DNA of 64,000 nt from Boesenbergia rotunda (GCA_024364735.1 JAGFNQ010008267.1:1-64000), one strand, 5' to 3'. Shown: positions 20,200 through 31,277, counted from the stretch's first letter. Notes: a model not told the origin generated them from the letters alone. A program made the numbers and translations.

Positions 20200-22125
20200 T
20201 GTTTAGCGGAGTTATCTACCGGTACGTGGTGGGTAGATACGGATGCCACTAAAGATGCCTGCAATTCTTTGCAGGGGTTCCAGGAAGCCCAACAACTAGC
20301 AAAGGAAGAGATTATTGTCTACAAGGGATATGCTACGGAAGTGGCTACTATTGCAGTGAGAGTTATTTATTTGTCTTTAGAAGATAAAGTTTTGGTTTTA
20401 AGAAAATTACTTTTATGTACCTAATTTTTAGAAAGAACTCTGGTTTTGTTTCTGAAATAATGGATATTCTATTGCTTTTTGTTATGAAAAGTGGAATAGA
20501 ATGATTATCTATTTAGGAACATGGATAAGCAATTTAAGCAATTAGAACCAAAATCTCCCATGATACGAATAGTAGCTAATAGCTCATCATCTAATCAAAA
20601 TAAGAAAAAGGTTCCTTCTAAGATGAACCAAACATGTCTTTGGCATCTCAGGCTTGGTCATATTAACCTTAGTAGGATTCAAAAGTCGATAGTCAATGGG
20701 CTCTCAGGTTCATTGGTGGTGGGAGACTTCCTAACCTTTGAATCTTACTGGAAAGGTAAGATGGCCAAGAGGTCTTTCAAGGCCGAGGGGTATAGAGCCA
20801 AAGATATGTTAGAATCGGTTCATTCTGATTTGTGTGGTCCTATGCCTATTAGGATTGAGGTAGCTTTGAATACTTCATGAGACGAATATTCAAAGTTATG
20901 GATACGTTTACTTGATGGGCGCAAGTCTGAATCTTTGATTGGTTGAAAGAATTTAAGGCTGTTGTGGAGAAACATCAAGGTAAAAATATCAAGACACTAC
21001 GATCGGATCGTGGTGGTGGGTACCTCTTGGGATAGTTTAGGACTTACTTATCAGAGAATGGGATTCAATCCCAATTGACTGCACCCGGTACACCCCAACG
21101 GAATGGTGCAGCCGAGCGAAGGAAAAGGGCTCTTATGAAAATGGTTAGGACAATGATGAGCTGCTCCAAGTTGCCAAATTCGTTCTAGGAATATGCTCTG
21201 GAAACGGCATCGTACATACTTGATACCATCTAGGTCAGTACCTTCTACTCCTGTAGAAGTGTGGACTGGGCGAAAGTCAAGTCTAAGACTTATTCGGACA
21301 TGAGATAGCTCTGCACATGTGCTGAGAGGGGATACTGATAAGATTGGAATCTCGTGCGTTTGTTCGTAGGCTATCCTAGAGGAACAAAAGGTGGTTCTAT
21401 AGTCCTAAGGATCAGAGGGTAATCGTAGGCACGAATACCAAATTCTTAGAAGAAGACTATGTGATGAATCACAAGCCCATGAGTAGACTAGTTCTTGAAT
21501 AATAAAGAGGGGATGTTCTGACCTTAGTACCAACTGTACAAGAGGATACACCACAAGCCACAGCACCGCGTGTCACAGAAGATACACAGTTGGTGCCTCA
21601 TCGTAGTGGGAAGGTTGTTAGTCAACCTGAAGGATTCATGTTCTTGGGAGAGTCTTCGGACTTGGTCCCTGGCGACCATGAATCAAGATCCCTAGACCTA
21701 TGACAAGGAACATTCACTTTCAAGAGATAAATCCGGTCATATGGATTTGTTCAAAGGACGGAAAAGATTTATGTATGTAAAAAATGTGACGGAAACGTAG
21801 TGGTATTCTTGTACTATACATGGATAATATTTTGATAGTTGGCAACAATGACAAAGCATTATCAGGCGTAAGGGTATGGTTGTCCAAACAACAGATATGA
21901 AGGACTTAGGAGAAGCAGGGCACATCCTTGGCGATCAAAGTTCTAAGGGATCACTAGAGAAGGATGTTGTGCTTATCCCAAGCTTCATACAAGACACTGT
22001 CTTAACTCATTTTAGCATGGAAACCTCCAAGAAAAGTTTTGTACTTTTCAGTCGTGGAGCTACTCTATCTAAAGAGATATGTTTAGATTATCAAAGAAGG
22101 TAGAGCAGGTAATGGCGGTTCCTTT
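20200..22125 (+). pseudogene. pol: Degenerate copia pol (relic H): protease to RT
   Basis: Protease relic TWWVDTDATKDACNS near 20225, with the Gly of the D-T-G motif changed to Asp. GAG-pre-integrase LWHLRLGHINLSRIQ near 20640. Integrase pieces HSDLCGPMP, RSDRGGGYL near 21010 and TAPGTPQRNGAAERRKRA near 21080. RT pieces include YMDNILIVGNN (a YVDD relic) near 21820, TTDMKDLGEAGHILG near 21885 and DTVLTHFSMETSKK near 21990. The frame breaks at many points. The last readable piece, KVEQVMAVP, ends at the TSD of D. Confidence 0.85.
22121..22125. repeat. TSD of solo LTR D, left copy (CCTTT)
   Basis: CCTTT here and at 45485-45489. Removing D and one copy restores the RT frame of relic H from AVP into the next RT block. 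Confidence 0.93.
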
Positions 22126-23099
22126 TGTTGGACAGGTGTCGTCGATAGAGGGGGGGTGAATATCGACCGTGAAAATCTTCTCGTGGAAATCTTTCGATCG
22201 TTCTAGACTTAGAGCGTTAGTGCAGCGGAAAAGTAAAACATAAAACTAAAAGAACACAGCAGACATGCGGGATTTATTTACTTGGTTCCCGACCCCCCAG
22301 GGTCAGTACGTCCAAGGCCTATGTACTCGGCGTGAGTCCATTATTGGTCTCCTTTTCAGAATTTCTGGAGGCGGAGAAACCCTGTCTTATAGTGCAGAAG
22401 TACAGTCAAGAAGATAATAAATTGAATGCGAAATAATAAACGCAAACCGAACAAAACAAAGTTTGAAGCTCGGCCGATCTGGACCTCTGAAGTGCCGCGC
22501 ACTTCCTCCTGGAGCCTCCCGGTCGTAGAGGGTCTTTAGCGCGTTGTCATTGGTCAGAATGATCAGAATCGCTCTTGGAAGTTATATCTGAAGCAGAGGG
22601 GTCGAAGCCTCTTTTATAGGCTTTATACGTGCGTCTGTGATCATCGGGGCGCCCCTATGGACTTGGTCAAATCTCATCCCTGCGCCGAACTCGCCGCAGC
22701 TGATAAAACCTTTGACCAGGGGGCCCCGGACCTTCCGAGCACCTGAGTGAAGGCTTATCTATGTTTCGAACTCGAAACAGCAAATACAGCTTTCAACTTG
22801 GGCGCCCGTATCATCCCGGGCGCCTGAATGGAAGCATATGCTGCCTTCTCCACGAAACTTGTGTTTTTGCTCTTTGGCTTGGGCGCCCCTATGGATGGGG
22901 GTGCCTGAATGCTGTTGGGTGCCCCCATCAATAGGGCGCCTGGCCTTTTTATGTTCCAGCCCATTATGTATTTTTTGCCTGCTTTATCTTCAATTCTAGG
23001 TACCTGCAAGATACAAAAATACAAAGCAAATATACACATAATATTAGCCTTAAGGACTTGGTTCTGACTTCGGATTTCCATGAAACCCTAGGTCGAACC

Positions 23100-24039
23100 T
23101 GATAGATCGTCTAAGGCATGTAGAGGGGGGCTGAATGCACCTTTTCGGATTATTTCGATCTCTACAAAGTTGTTAGCGCAGCGGAAATAATATGCAAAGC
23201 AAAATGAAACAATGCTAACAAAAATCTTTTACTTAGTATCCACCCAGATGGGTGACTAATCCAAGGATCCACGCCGCGAGCACACTTTCACTATGAAAAT
23301 CTCCTTTAGGTGGAGAAACCTTTACAACGGCGATCTTCCTCTTTACAGAATGGAGCAGAATGAGTGAGAGGAAGCGAGAACACTTTTCAGTTGGGCAGCA
23401 CCTCGTTACTGTACGGAACCGTACCGTACACGTGCAAAAAGGTGCTCCTTTTATAGGTGAAAAGGACAGACTCGCAGTCTATCCAGCCCCGCACCAGTCG
23501 ACTGCCCCAAGGGCAGTCGACTGGCCCAGCATTAATTGCTGGCCAACGGCTAGCCAACGGCTAGTTTCGGGGTATAACAGTCGACTGGCCATGGGGTAGT
23601 AGACTGGTCCGAGGCTGCGAACTTTCTGTGGGTTTTGGCAGTCGACTGCCTCCAGGCCAGTCGACTGCCCTACCTCCCAGCTTAGTTCCAGCCATTCCGG
23701 ACCTTCTCCTTCGTGTGTGCCTTCAGGTCTGCTCCCTTGGCTCGCCCCTTGAAGTCCTCTTCCTCTGGCTATCGTCCCTCGGATGCGCACGCATGCCTTC
23801 CCTTGGCTTGCCTCCATGCCACCCTTCACGCATGCCCTCGAAGTCTACTTCCCAGCTTGCCCTTGGAACTCTCCTCCCTCAGCTCTCGTCCCTCGGATAA
23901 GTCCACCATGTGTGATTCTCCAAGTCCTGCAAACTCAATCACACACATCAAATACAACATAACACTCTAACCTTAAACATGTTTGCCCACACATCAAAAC
24001 TATGATCTTCCAATCATTTAAGGGTTGATTGCCTCAACA
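23100..24039 (-). mobile_element. Solo LTR E (Sirevirus type), AGTCGACTG palindromes
   Basis: 940 bp bounded by GAACC at 23095-23099 and 24040-24044; minus strand from TGTTGAGGCAATC to its TG...CA partner end at 23100. It contains several CAGTCGACTG palindromes (about 23495-23670) and a GTACGGAACCGTACCGTAC stretch near 23411. It also has a minus-strand TATAAAA at 23449-23455, the TTTCCGCTGC motif near 23178 and a G-tract near its end. The palindromic word differs from A-D but occupies the same place. No coding region. Confidence 0.88.
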
Positions 24040-24322
24040 GAACCGACGCAAGTTCCCACCCCCGAGAACGCGCCTTTCACCTACTCCATTCAGGAGACGG
24101 TTGCCACCCAGTCCTTCGGGTGGACTTTTGCTTAGCCTCCGATACTCTCGGATCTCGAGACGTCCGAACCCCAACCCGTCTCTACTTTTGTCCTTAGTCA
24201 TCGCTCAGCTAAGTTGCTCAATCCCTCCGACCAAGACTTCGTGCCCAAACCCTAAGTCCAGGACTTCGATGCCAAACTTCACTCATCAGGACTTTTGACC
24301 AGCTTCACTCGCCAGGACTTAT

Positions 24323-25403
24323 TGTTGGTGTAGGAAGCACCATATCCAACCTTATATTGGCAAAGGATTCAAAGTTTAGTATTATTTGTTATCTAACAAT
24401 GTTGCTTGAGTGTGTAGGAGAAGTCCTAGTGAAGGGCTGCTAGGCACCTGGCGAAGGACTGCCAGGAAACAAAGTCCTAGCGAAGGGCTACTAGGCACCA
24501 GGCGAAGGAATGCCAGGATATAAAGCCCTAGCGAAGGACTGCTAGGCACTGGCGAAGGAATGCCAGGGTAAAAAGTCCTAGAGAAGGATTGCTAGGCACT
24601 GGCGAAGGAATGCCATGGTAAAAAGTCCTAGTGAAGGACTGCTAGGCACTGGCGAAGGAATGCCAGGGTACTGAAGCCCTAGCGAAGGACTGCTAGGCGC
24701 TAGGTGAAGGACAGCTTGGGACTGGAGACCTGGCGAAGGACTGCTAGGCACCGGGCGAAGGGCAGCTTGGTATCCAAGACCTGGCGAAGGACCGCTAGGC
24801 AAAAGTCCAATCGGAGGAGCTGGTTGGCATCAGGTACATTCTCCCGAGAGGAGTAGGTCAGGACACGTTCCCCGTCGAGGGAACAGTAGGCGTCGGTTCG
24901 ACCTAGGGCTCCATTTTGGGAGACCCAAAGTCAGAACCAAGACAGCTAAGGCCGTATAAACATAATACTCTATTGCTTCATATTGTTTTGGACTAACCCT
25001 GGATGCAGGACCGAAGGAACGTGTGTCTACAGCTCAGAATGCCCAAAGGAGAGAGGCAAGTAGCTGAGTAGGGCGCCCTCAGTGTTCTGGGCACCCCCAA
25101 GGCCAACACAAAACAAACGAAGCAACAAGTGCTTCGGCTGCTTACTGGCCGGGGCGCCCTCAGTGCCCAGGGCGCCCCCAGAGCCCAGGGCGCCCCGGGC
25201 ACCCAGGGCGCCCCGCGCCTAAGCCAGCGAGGCCGAGTACCCTTATCCAGCCGAGAAGCCCGCACTGAAGGAGTCAAGCAGGGCGCCCCCAGCGTCCTGG
25301 GCGCCCCTAGTGTCAAACCTCAGCCCTATTCGAGTGGGATAGAGGTTGACCGAGAGAAACTCGGATCATGTGACACGTGGGGGGGCGCCCCCGACATCCA
25401 GGG
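24323..25403 (+). repeat. 5' LTR of C, first piece
   Basis: Starts TGTTGGTGTAGG. Holds the mini-hairpin array (about 24425-24800; units CCTAGCGAAGGACTGCTAGG and CCTGGCGAAGGAATGCCAGG) and then GGGCGCCC palindromes (25070-25400). Interrupted at 25403 by F. Confidence 0.9.
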
Positions 25404-26881
25404 TGTTGGGACCGGGTGCATGTTGACATGGATACGGGTTTGTAATTTTAAAATTTAATTACGTGCAGCGGAAGGTTTAGCATAAATAATTTCTCAAATT
25501 ATTTTAACCACATATCTAGCATGCAACCTTATGTTGTGGAGACATGATCATACATTTAAAATTTTGCTGAAAGTAAACTAATTTACTTAATACCTCGCGT
25601 AACTCGTAGAAAGGGACGAGATCCAACCGTAGCGTCCCTTGGAAGCTCCGCCTCTATTCGGGTCCACGCCGAGTTTTCTTCGGGATGACTTCGCAAAGCC
25701 ACGAGTTTCGTGCCGACAAGAACTACTAGATTCTCCAAAGGCACGACAAGAATACCAAGAGAGAGATGAAAAACTAACCACCAAACGAAGAACGGAATCA
25801 AGATTCCGGGAGGAAGGAAGGAGTCGAGCCCGCTTCTTCTTCTTCTTCAGCTTCTTCTTGGTGGTGGAAGCTCACGACAAAGGGGGAGGGCTCTAAGGCC
25901 GGCGGCACTAGAAGAGGGAGAGGGAGAGATGGAGAGGGAGAGAGGCTAGGCAAGAATCCTTGATCTCTTGGATTAATTTCCAAGCCTTGCCTTGGTACCT
26001 TTATATAGTAGCCTCTTAATCGCCAAGTCTCCTCTTAACGGAATAAATTTTTTTTCATAAGAAATTTATCTTATAAATTTTTCTATGAATTATTCCGTTA
26101 TGCCAAGTTTTTATTATAACTTAATTTATAATAAAAACAACCATGTCTCCCCTTTTATTATGGAAAGAAATTTCTTTATATAAATTTCTTTATCATGGTA
26201 AATCCATCCATTATTGATTTTATAAAATAAAATAAACCAATCCAAGGTATATTTTAATTTCCATGAAAAATAAATTTCTTTATATAAATTTCTTTATACA
26301 AATTTCTTTATCCATAATTTTATAAGACAAACCACGCGCGGTTTATTTTATAAATTTAAACCAAACAATCTGGTTCTTCCCTCTCATTTAATTCGTTCAA
26401 TAAGTCTTCAAAAGACTTAGCCATTTTATGCTTCCGATGCGTCTCTGAAAAATTCAAATTCGACTTATCTCTCTTGATCGGAAAATCCAATTTTCAACTG
26501 ATTTTAAATCCCTCGGATTACTCGTATGAACTAGTTCCCTTAACTAGCATTCATATTTATCTCCGGACATCCCAATGTCACCAGCCAGTGAGAATCAGCT
26601 GATTAGAGAATAACTCATGCTAGTCTCAACAGAATTGATAGTGTCCGTATTTATCAATTCATTGACTAGGGACAATTTCAATACATCACAATTCCACATA
26701 TAGAGATAATCACTAGTTGTGAATTCATCACAAATTCTCTCATGCAGTGAATTGTATTGCGGGCATTCAGTAAATGAGTTTAAGATCTCAATCAAATACA
26801 CGAACATGTATACTCAAATAGTGAATATTCATTTATTAAAGTAAATGATTACAATCATAAGGCGATTGCCTTAGGACACTT

Positions 26882-28229
26882 TGTTGGTGCAGAAAGCACC
26901 AAAGTCAAACCTGTGTTTTGATAATGGCAACGGGGTTCAAAAGTTAAGTCTTACTTGTTATCTAACATGTCACTTGAGTGTACAGAGTAAAAAGCCCTAG
27001 CGAAGGACTGCTAGGCACAGGCGAAGGAATGCCAGAAGTGAAAAGCCCTAGCGAAGGACTGCTAGGCACTGGCGAAGGAATGCCAGAATGAAAAGCCCTA
27101 GCGAAGGACTGCTAGGCGCCAGGCGAAGGACAGCTTGGGACTGAAGCCCTAGCGAAGGAATGCTAGGCACCGGGCGAAGGACAGCTCGACATCCAAGACC
27201 TGGCAAAGGACCGTCAGGCAAAAGTCCAACCAGAGGAACGGTTGGCATCAGGTAAACTCTCCCGAGAGGAGTAGGTGAGGACGCGCTCCCCGTAGAGGGA
27301 ACAGTAGGCGTCGTTTCGACCTAGGGCTCCATTTTGGAGGCCCAAAGTCAGAACCAAGACAGCTAAGGCTGTATAAACATAATACTCTAATGTTGTATAT
27401 TGTTTTGGACTAATCCTGGATGCAGGACCGAAGGAACGTGTGTCTGCAGCTCAGAATGCCCAAAGGAGAGAGGCAAGTAACTGAGCAGGGCGCCCTCAGT
27501 GTCCTGGGCGCCCCCAGGGGCAACACAAAACAAGCGAAGCCAGTGAAGCCAATCACCCTCAGCAACCAGGGCGCCCTCAGCAGCCAAGGCGCCCCGCGCC
27601 TAAGCTAGCGAAGCCAATCACCCTTATCCAGCCGAGACGCCCGCGCGAAAAGAGTCAAGCAGGGCGCCCTCAGCATCCAAGGCGCCCCCAGTGTCAAACC
27701 TCATCCCTATTCGAGTGGGATAGAGGTTGACCGAGCGAATCTCGGATCACGTGACACGTGGGGGGGCGCCCCCGACGTCCAGGGCGCCCCGAGGTGCTAT
27801 AAATAGCACCCAACGCCCAGGCTTCCAAGAACAACTCGAACACAACGCTTCTACGCTCTTCTGCTCTCGCCCTTGCTCCGGAAACTGCCCAACTCGAGCC
27901 GACAACGTCCCGTTGCTCCGGAAAAGGTCAACCCACAATCGGACGTCGATAAAAGAAGAGTCTTTTTGATTATTTAGTTTACTATGCTGAATTTGTAAAT
28001 CAATTCTTGTAAACTATTATTGCGCTTCATATAGAATTGTCCAAAGTAAACGGTCAACGACCATGGGCCTTGGAGTAGGAGTCGACACAGGCTCCGATCC
28101 AAGTAAAATCGATCGTGTCTCTGTGTGATTTTGTTTTCTTAATTTCCGCTGCATACTTGCTCTAAGTTTTTCCGAAAAATGATTTCCGATATTCACCCCC
28201 CCCCCTCTATCGGTTCTCTCGATCCAACA
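26882..28229 (+). repeat. 5' LTR of B
   Basis: 1348 bp, TGTTGG...CCAACA. Mini-hairpin array about 26990-27215; six exact GGGCGCCC palindromes plus variants 27488-27792; TATAAATA at 27798-27805 inside the inverted repeat GGTGCTATAAATAGCACC; TTTCCGCTGC at about 28143; C-tract near 28195. Promoter, start and polyadenylation signals of the element are expected here. Confidence 0.93.
27798..27805 (+). promoter_or_regulatory. TATA box of B 5' LTR, inside an inverted repeat
   Basis: TATAAATA flanked by perfect 7-bp arms (GGTGCTA / TAGCACC), directly after the GGGCGCCC array. Counterparts at 35011-35018 (B 3' LTR) and 44737-44744 (C 3' LTR). Confidence 0.75.
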
Positions 28230-28231
28230 AG

Positions 28232-28243
28232 TGGTATCAGAGC
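28232..28243 (+). other. Primer-binding site of B
   Basis: TGGTATCAGAGC two bases after the LTR. Confidence 0.95.
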
Positions 28244-28465
28244 GGGGAAGTTCAAACTTAGTGCAACCACCAGTTTGAAAAAAAAATTCGGATTTTTATT
28301 TTATTTTTCTCGTTTGAATTTTCTTTAAATATTTCGTTCGAATTTTCTTTTTCTCGTTAATCGAGGTTGGTGCAACACCCCTCGCTATTTCATTTTATTC
28401 ATCCCGCACTACTAATCCAAGACCTAGTCTTGGAAAATATTTTTTAGTTTTCTGTTTCAGATTAA

Positions 28466-30118
28466 ATGGCCATGCAAGAAGGATTTAGCACCGCCAGACC
28501 TCCACTTTTCAGTGGGGAAGACTTTTCTTACTGGAAAAGTCGAATGGAGGTCCACCTGAAAACTCAGGTGGACATGTGGATCATCATCCAGTCCGGACTG
28601 GAAATCCCCAAAAATGCCGAAGGAGTACCGCAGACCTAGTCAGAATGGGACAACGCCCTGAAGCGCAAAATTGAAGCCGATGCAAAGGCGACCCAGACTC
28701 TCCAATGCGGATTGACAAAAGGGGAGCTGAACCGGGTAGGCCCCTTCAACAGTGCTAAGGAGTTGTGGGCAAAATTGATCGAGCTGCACGAAGGAACATC
28801 AGATACCCGGATCAGTAAAAGGGATCTGCTCCTGAACAAACTATACACCATTAAGATGGCCGACGATGAAAAAGCAGCCCAACTCCACGCACGCATACAA
28901 GAATTGATGAACGGTCTTCACACTATAGGTCACAAGGTCGAAAACCGTGACCTAATAAGGTACGCCCTAAATGCTTTCCCTAGAAATACCTTGTGGGCAT
29001 CTATGGTAGATGCATACAAGGTTTCAAGGGATCTATCTAAAATTAAATTAGATGAATTGTTTTCTAAGTTAGAACTTCATGAACAGACTAACTGCAATAT
29101 GGCCGAGAAAGGAATTGCCTTTGTTGCAGGAAAAATTGGAAGATCGACAAAGAAGAAACCTCAACCTGAACTCGAGTCTAACTCAGACTCAGACGCAGAA
29201 GACGAAGAAGGAGATCAATCTGAGCTGGTCCGACTAGCTCGAAGCTACTATAAAAAATTGAAAAACCAAGACAACACACGGAGGACAAGCCAAAGAAAGG
29301 ACGAACCAGCTGAACCCGCGAATAACAAAAACAAGCCCAAGGTAACCTGCTACGAGTGCAAGAAGAACGGCCACTACAAGACGGAGTGTCCAAACCTAAA
29401 GGAGAACAAAAAGACAAGAAGAAAGAAAGCACTCCAAGCAACCTGGGACGAATCTTCATCAGTAGAAGAAGAAGAAGAACCCCAGTCAAACCTACTAGTG
29501 CTGACCGCTTCAGAAGAAGTCGAGACCGAGTCAGAGTCAGAAAAGGACGACGGCAGACTAACCTTTTCAGAAGATGGCGAAATCAAGGTAAGCTGTTTCA
29601 ATAAAAGTCAATTGAACGAACTTATTTCTTATCTCTCACGAGATTTGGCGAAAGCCAAACTCCGAGTCGAATCCCTCCGACAGGAAGTAAAACTTCAAAA
29701 AGAGGGAGCTGACTCTAAATCCTTAACCGAGAAAGTTCAAGAAGGAACTCCTACTCAAGTTGAAAAACTTGAGAAAGAGAACTCCTCTCTGAAAACTCAG
29801 GTTAAGGATCTTAGAGCGGCCTTAGAACGATTCACTTCTGGTTCCAAGGGTCTTGACATGATTCTTGGAAAACAGAAGTCCGTTCTAAATCGATCCAGAC
29901 TTGGCTATAGAACCAAATCCCGACAAAGATCTTACTTTGCTGTACTGAATCAGTCCAGAGGTAAAGTTAAGGCATGGGTACCAAAACTATGCCTAAACAA
30001 ACCAACTGGATCAAATCAGTATTGGATCCCCAAGGACAAGATTCACATCTTACCTAATCATTATCGTGGCTATAGTCCAGGGGGAGCCAAATTAAAAACT
30101 ATCTTTATTGTTAAATAG
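28466..30118 (+). pseudogene. gag: gag of element B, one amber codon
   Basis: Starts at ATG 28466 (MAMQEGFSTARPP, aligned with the A2 start) and stays in one frame to TAG at 30116-30118. The only lesion is TAG at 28637-28639, where a Trp is expected. After it come the gag core (LTKGELNRVGPFNSAKELW, LHEGTSDTRISKRDLLLNKL, NAFPRNTLWASMVDAYKV), an intact zinc knuckle CYECKKNGHYKTEC, acidic stretches and a C-terminal coiled coil (VEKLEKENSSLKTQVKDL). Length and order match A2 gag, and the end follows the WVPK motif (KAWVPKLCLN). No pol frame follows. Confidence 0.9.
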
Positions 30119-30800
30119 AATTTAATTCTTTCAATTTGCCTGATTGATTGTTTATTTAAATTTCTGCAATTTACTATGCCTAGACTTAGGTTAGTTTAAG
30201 GACTAAACAAACTTAACTGAAACTTGACAGCATAGTATTGGGTGGAGGTGAGATGATAGTACGTTAGGGAAACCAATTCTAATAAGATCAAGTTCACTTG
30301 GTCTCTTTAGACTGGTGAAACTAGCCGAAGCTACCGATCCAAAATCCAAACTAGTTAGACCACAACTTTTTCAAAGATTAATTTAGAAAATGAAACTTCA
30401 TTAAACGGCTTTGTCAAGGAAAGGGTTGATGATCCAATAAGGCTACGGCCAAAGAAGGCCTAGTGCCTCGCCAAGACCTGGAAGCCAATTTTTTGAATTT
30501 CAAATTCAAATTACTTTTTGTAAAATTCAAATCTAACACAATTTTCAGTTAAGTATAGATTCAAACATCTCCTTTCAAAATAAATTGAAATGTTTTCAAA
30601 AATTAATTAAGATTTTGAAAATAAATGATGGTTTTCAAAAATTCTTTTATTAAAACCTGTCTCACAAAACCTTTAAGGCTAACGTGATTGAGAACCCTAG
30701 ACTGGGTGAGACAGCAAACATAATGAAGACTTATTCAATATCTGCATTTTGATTAACATTTAGGACGGCATTGAAATAATGCAGATCAAACCTTTGTCAA
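30119..30800 (+). other. Non-coding region after gag in B, with conserved block and hairpin
   Basis: No ORF. 30190-30530 is a block shared with C at 40518-40860, including TAGTATTGGGTGG, GGGAAACCAATTCTAATAAG and CAATAAGGCTACGGCCAAAG. The hairpin TGTCTCAC...GTGAGACA lies at 30658-30713. The place would hold pol in a complete Sirevirus. Confidence 0.75.
30658..30713 (+). repeat. Conserved hairpin TGTCTCAC...GTGAGACA (B, first)
   Basis: 8-bp arms around about 40 nt with AAGGCTAACGTG and CTAGACTGG. Compared with A2 and C, both arm positions change together (A:T to G:C). Confidence 0.7.
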
Positions 30801-30802
30801 AA

Positions 30803-30930
30803 TAGTCAAACTATGGTCAAAGAAGTCAAACTACGGTCAAAGCAGTCAAACCACAGTCAGTGTAGACAAACCTTGGTCAAAACACTCAAATCGGGTCAAA
30901 TCTGGTCAAACACACTTCTCTAGGGTCAAG
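30803..30930 (+). promoter_or_regulatory. GTCAA (W-box-like) array upstream of the B env-like gene
   Basis: About nine AGTCAA or GGTCAA words in 130 bp, roughly 10-19 bp apart (for example AGTCAAACTATGGTCAAAG). The reverse complement TTGACT/TTGACC is the WRKY-binding W-box core. A shorter, eroded version is in C near 41615-41690. A regulatory role is inferred from position only. Confidence 0.45.
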
Positions 30931-30942
30931 AACCAGTCCTTA

Positions 30943-31156
30943 GGGCGCCCAATCCCTTGCGGGCGCCCCGAGGCTGTGGTCAAAAGCTGTCATCTGCCAC
31001 TGCATGCTGACCAGGGCGCCCTGGTTCTCCCGGGCGCCCTCGTATAGTCCTTCAACGGCAGAAAGCTGCCTAAAGGCAGCTGCAGCCTCGTCTAGGGCGC
31101 CCTCGTCAGGCAGGGCGCCCTCGCCAGACAGGGCGCCCTCCCGATAAAGGGCGCCC
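30943..31156 (+). promoter_or_regulatory. Internal GGGCGCCC palindrome array (B)
   Basis: Eight exact GGGCGCCC words in about 215 bp, the same word as in the B LTRs, ending 10 bp before a TATA box and about 120 bp before the env-like ATG. Confidence 0.7.
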
Positions 31157-31166
31157 GAAATTGCCC

Positions 31167-31174
31167 TATAAAAA
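31167..31174 (+). promoter_or_regulatory. Internal TATA box in front of the B env-like gene
   Basis: TATAAAAA in the context CCCTATAAAAAGGG, followed by a C/T-rich leader and ATG at 31278. Spacing to a start site near 31200 would be normal for a plant Pol II promoter. Confidence 0.65.
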
Positions 31175-31277
31175 GGGTTCCATGCCCCTTCTTCTCTTCA
31201 CACTCAAACCACTTCTTCTCCTAAACTCTCTACTTTCCAAGAGATGTTGCAACCCTCTCAAGCTCTCATCTTCAACA

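Larger units (their letters stand above)
18277..22125 (+). mobile_element. Copia relic H, left half
   Basis: An old, heavily mutated Ty1/copia element of a different lineage from the Sireviruses. It begins with the end of its 5' LTR (18277-18582, ending CTAACA), whose start was cut off by A2. Then come a primer site, an eroded leader to about 19650, and recognisable gag and pol to 22125, where solo LTR D interrupts it inside the RT gene. The second half resumes at 45490. Stops and shifts throughout pol show it is the oldest layer of this nest. Confidence 0.85.

Noticed and set aside
23100..24039. E and D as two halves of one LTR
   Set aside because: E has its own GAACC duplication, its own TATA, G-tract and a different palindrome, so it is a separate insertion into D.
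24578..24802. Antisense Pro/Ser-rich frame (also at 27048, 34225 and 43917)
   Set aside because: It reads the mini-hairpin array of the C and B LTRs backwards; the repeated peptide is a by-product of the DNA repeat and has no domain or start context.
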